NCBI GenBank assembly: GCA_013331415.1
Contig: DUGL01000064.1
Location: forward strand, 1 to 14,137
Direction of reading: 5' to 3'
Length of the DNA: 14,137 nt
Source of the DNA: Methanoregulaceae archaeon
GTDB taxonomy: Archaea; Halobacteriota; Methanomicrobia; Methanomicrobiales; Methanospirillaceae
Made by a program: the position numbers and the translations under genes. Under the pieces are notes generated by a model. That model did not search any database. It was not told where the DNA came from and saw nothing but the letters and a program-made list of their open reading frames with translations. The first letter of the stretch is position 1, and each line of letters starts with the position of its first letter. Below, one piece after another: positions 13,415 through 14,137 of the stretch.

Positions 13415-14137
13415 ATGGTTGTAAAAGTAGGAGTTGCCAAACTCGGCAACATAGCAAGCGGCGTCATGGCTGAGCTCCTCCTCGATGAGAGGGCAGACCG
13501 CGAGGACATGCAGACATTCATGGCAACGAGCGGGACGAAACTCCAGCCTGAGGACATTGACCGGGTTGTCAACAACATGGTCGCATGGAAGCCCGATTTC
13601 GCCATTGTCGTCTCACCGAATGGAGTGCTTCCCGGCCCGACAGGTGCACGTGAGCGTCTTCTCGCTGCAGGGATCCCCACCCTCTTCATCACGGACGATG
13701 TGACCACCAAGAAGGAATGGGCTGAGATCAAGGACGGAAAGTTCGGGTACATCATCATGAAGGGCGACGCGATGATCGGCGCCCGGCGTGAATTCCTGGA
13801 CCCCATTGAGATGGCTGACTACAACGGGAACCTTGTCAAGGTGCTGGCCCTCACCGGTGCATTCCGCAAACTCCAGATGGCAGTCGACCAGGTCATCGAC
13901 CAGGTCAAGGCCGGAAAGAAGGGTGCAGAACTCGTTATGCCGAAACTGGTTGTCTCTTCAGACAAAGCTGTTGAGGGAGAGTTCACCAATGCCTATGCCC
14001 TGGCAAAGGCTCGTGCGGCCTATGAGATTGCATCAGCGGTCGCGATGGTGAATGTCAAGGGCTGCTTCATGACAAAGGAATGGGAGAAATATATCCCCAT
14101 CGTCACGAGTGCCCACGAGATGATGCGGGTAGCCGCT
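13415..14137 (+). CDS. mtd: F420-dependent methylenetetrahydromethanopterin dehydrogenase (3' end outside window)
   Basis: Mtd is a cytoplasmic methanogenesis enzyme that interconverts methenyl- and methylene-tetrahydromethanopterin with reduced coenzyme F420 as hydride donor. The visible 241 residues are most of a protein of about 275-285. The N-terminus MVVKVGVAKLGNIASGVMAE is the family signature; SPNGVLPGPTGARERL, FLDPIEMADYNGNLVKVLAL and GAFRKLQMAVDQVIDQVKAG are likewise typical. The frame reads open to the window end, without breaks. The ATG at 13415 lies six bases after GAGGT. The gene stands alone on the plus strand, divergent from tfx, with its own strong TATA box. Confidence 0.97.
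   Translation, partial: MVVKVGVAKLGNIASGVMAELLLDERADREDMQTFMATSGTKLQPEDIDRVVNNMVAWKPDFAIVVSPNGVLPGPTGARERLLAAGIPTLFITDDVTTKKEWAEIKDGKFGYIIMKGDAMIGARREFLDPIEMADYNGNLVKVLALTGAFRKLQMAVDQVIDQVKAGKKGAELVMPKLVVSSDKAVEGEFTNAYALAKARAAYEIASAVAMVNVKGCFMTKEWEKYIPIVTSAHEMMRVAA

Noticed and set aside
1..14137. CRISPR arrays, insertion sequences, tRNA genes, prophage or defence genes.
   Set aside because: No spaced direct repeats, transposase-like frames, cloverleaf sequences or foreign gene blocks were seen. Apart from the gap before L3, this is an ordinary housekeeping locus.

Overview
The window is a piece of chromosome from a methanogenic euryarchaeon, most likely of the order Methanomicrobiales. The gene content is archaeal: S4e, L19e, L32e and an archaeal RNase P protein lie inside the ribosomal cluster, and promoters are TATA-type. 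The methanogen call rests on mtd (F420-dependent methylene-tetrahydromethanopterin dehydrogenase) and on a Tfx-type regulator. The order is inferred from general protein resemblance and base composition; genus is not resolved.

From 12200 down to the left edge the minus strand holds one continuous S10-spc type super-operon, in this order of transcription: L3, L4, L23, L2, S19, L22, S3, L29, RNase P component 1, S17, L14, L24, S4e, L5, S14, S8, L6, L32e, L19e, L18, S5, L30, L15 and secY (cut by the window edge). All 24 genes point the same way. They are separated by at most about 20 bases or overlap through TAATG, TGATG or ATGA junctions, and most have a Shine-Dalgarno sequence inside the end of the preceding gene. 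The products build both ribosomal subunits, process tRNA 5' ends (Rnp1) and form the core of the protein-export channel (SecY). S14 is a 51-residue zinc-ribbon protein that is easily missed. Several ribosomal proteins start inside a longer open frame, and their starts here were moved to the conserved N-terminus.

From 12201 to 12792 I see no convincing gene. On the minus strand this stretch has a good archaeal TATA box (12691-12699), which predicts an unusually long 5' leader of about 465 bases for the ribosomal operon, or a separate non-coding RNA. Several perfect or near-perfect hairpins are packed into it, along with a short GTG-started frame and an out-of-frame ATG eight bases before the L3 start. 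This is the most interesting unexplained part of the window.

From 12793 to the right edge lie tfx (minus) and mtd (plus, cut by the edge). They diverge from a 217-base AT-rich intergenic region carrying a TATA box for each gene and small inverted repeats. The tfx transcript looks leaderless. Tfx of Methanothermobacter regulates a molybdenum formylmethanofuran dehydrogenase operon, so its position next to another C1-pathway gene suggests, but does not prove, that it controls mtd or the early steps of methanogenesis.

I saw no mobile elements, CRISPR arrays, tRNA genes or rRNA genes.
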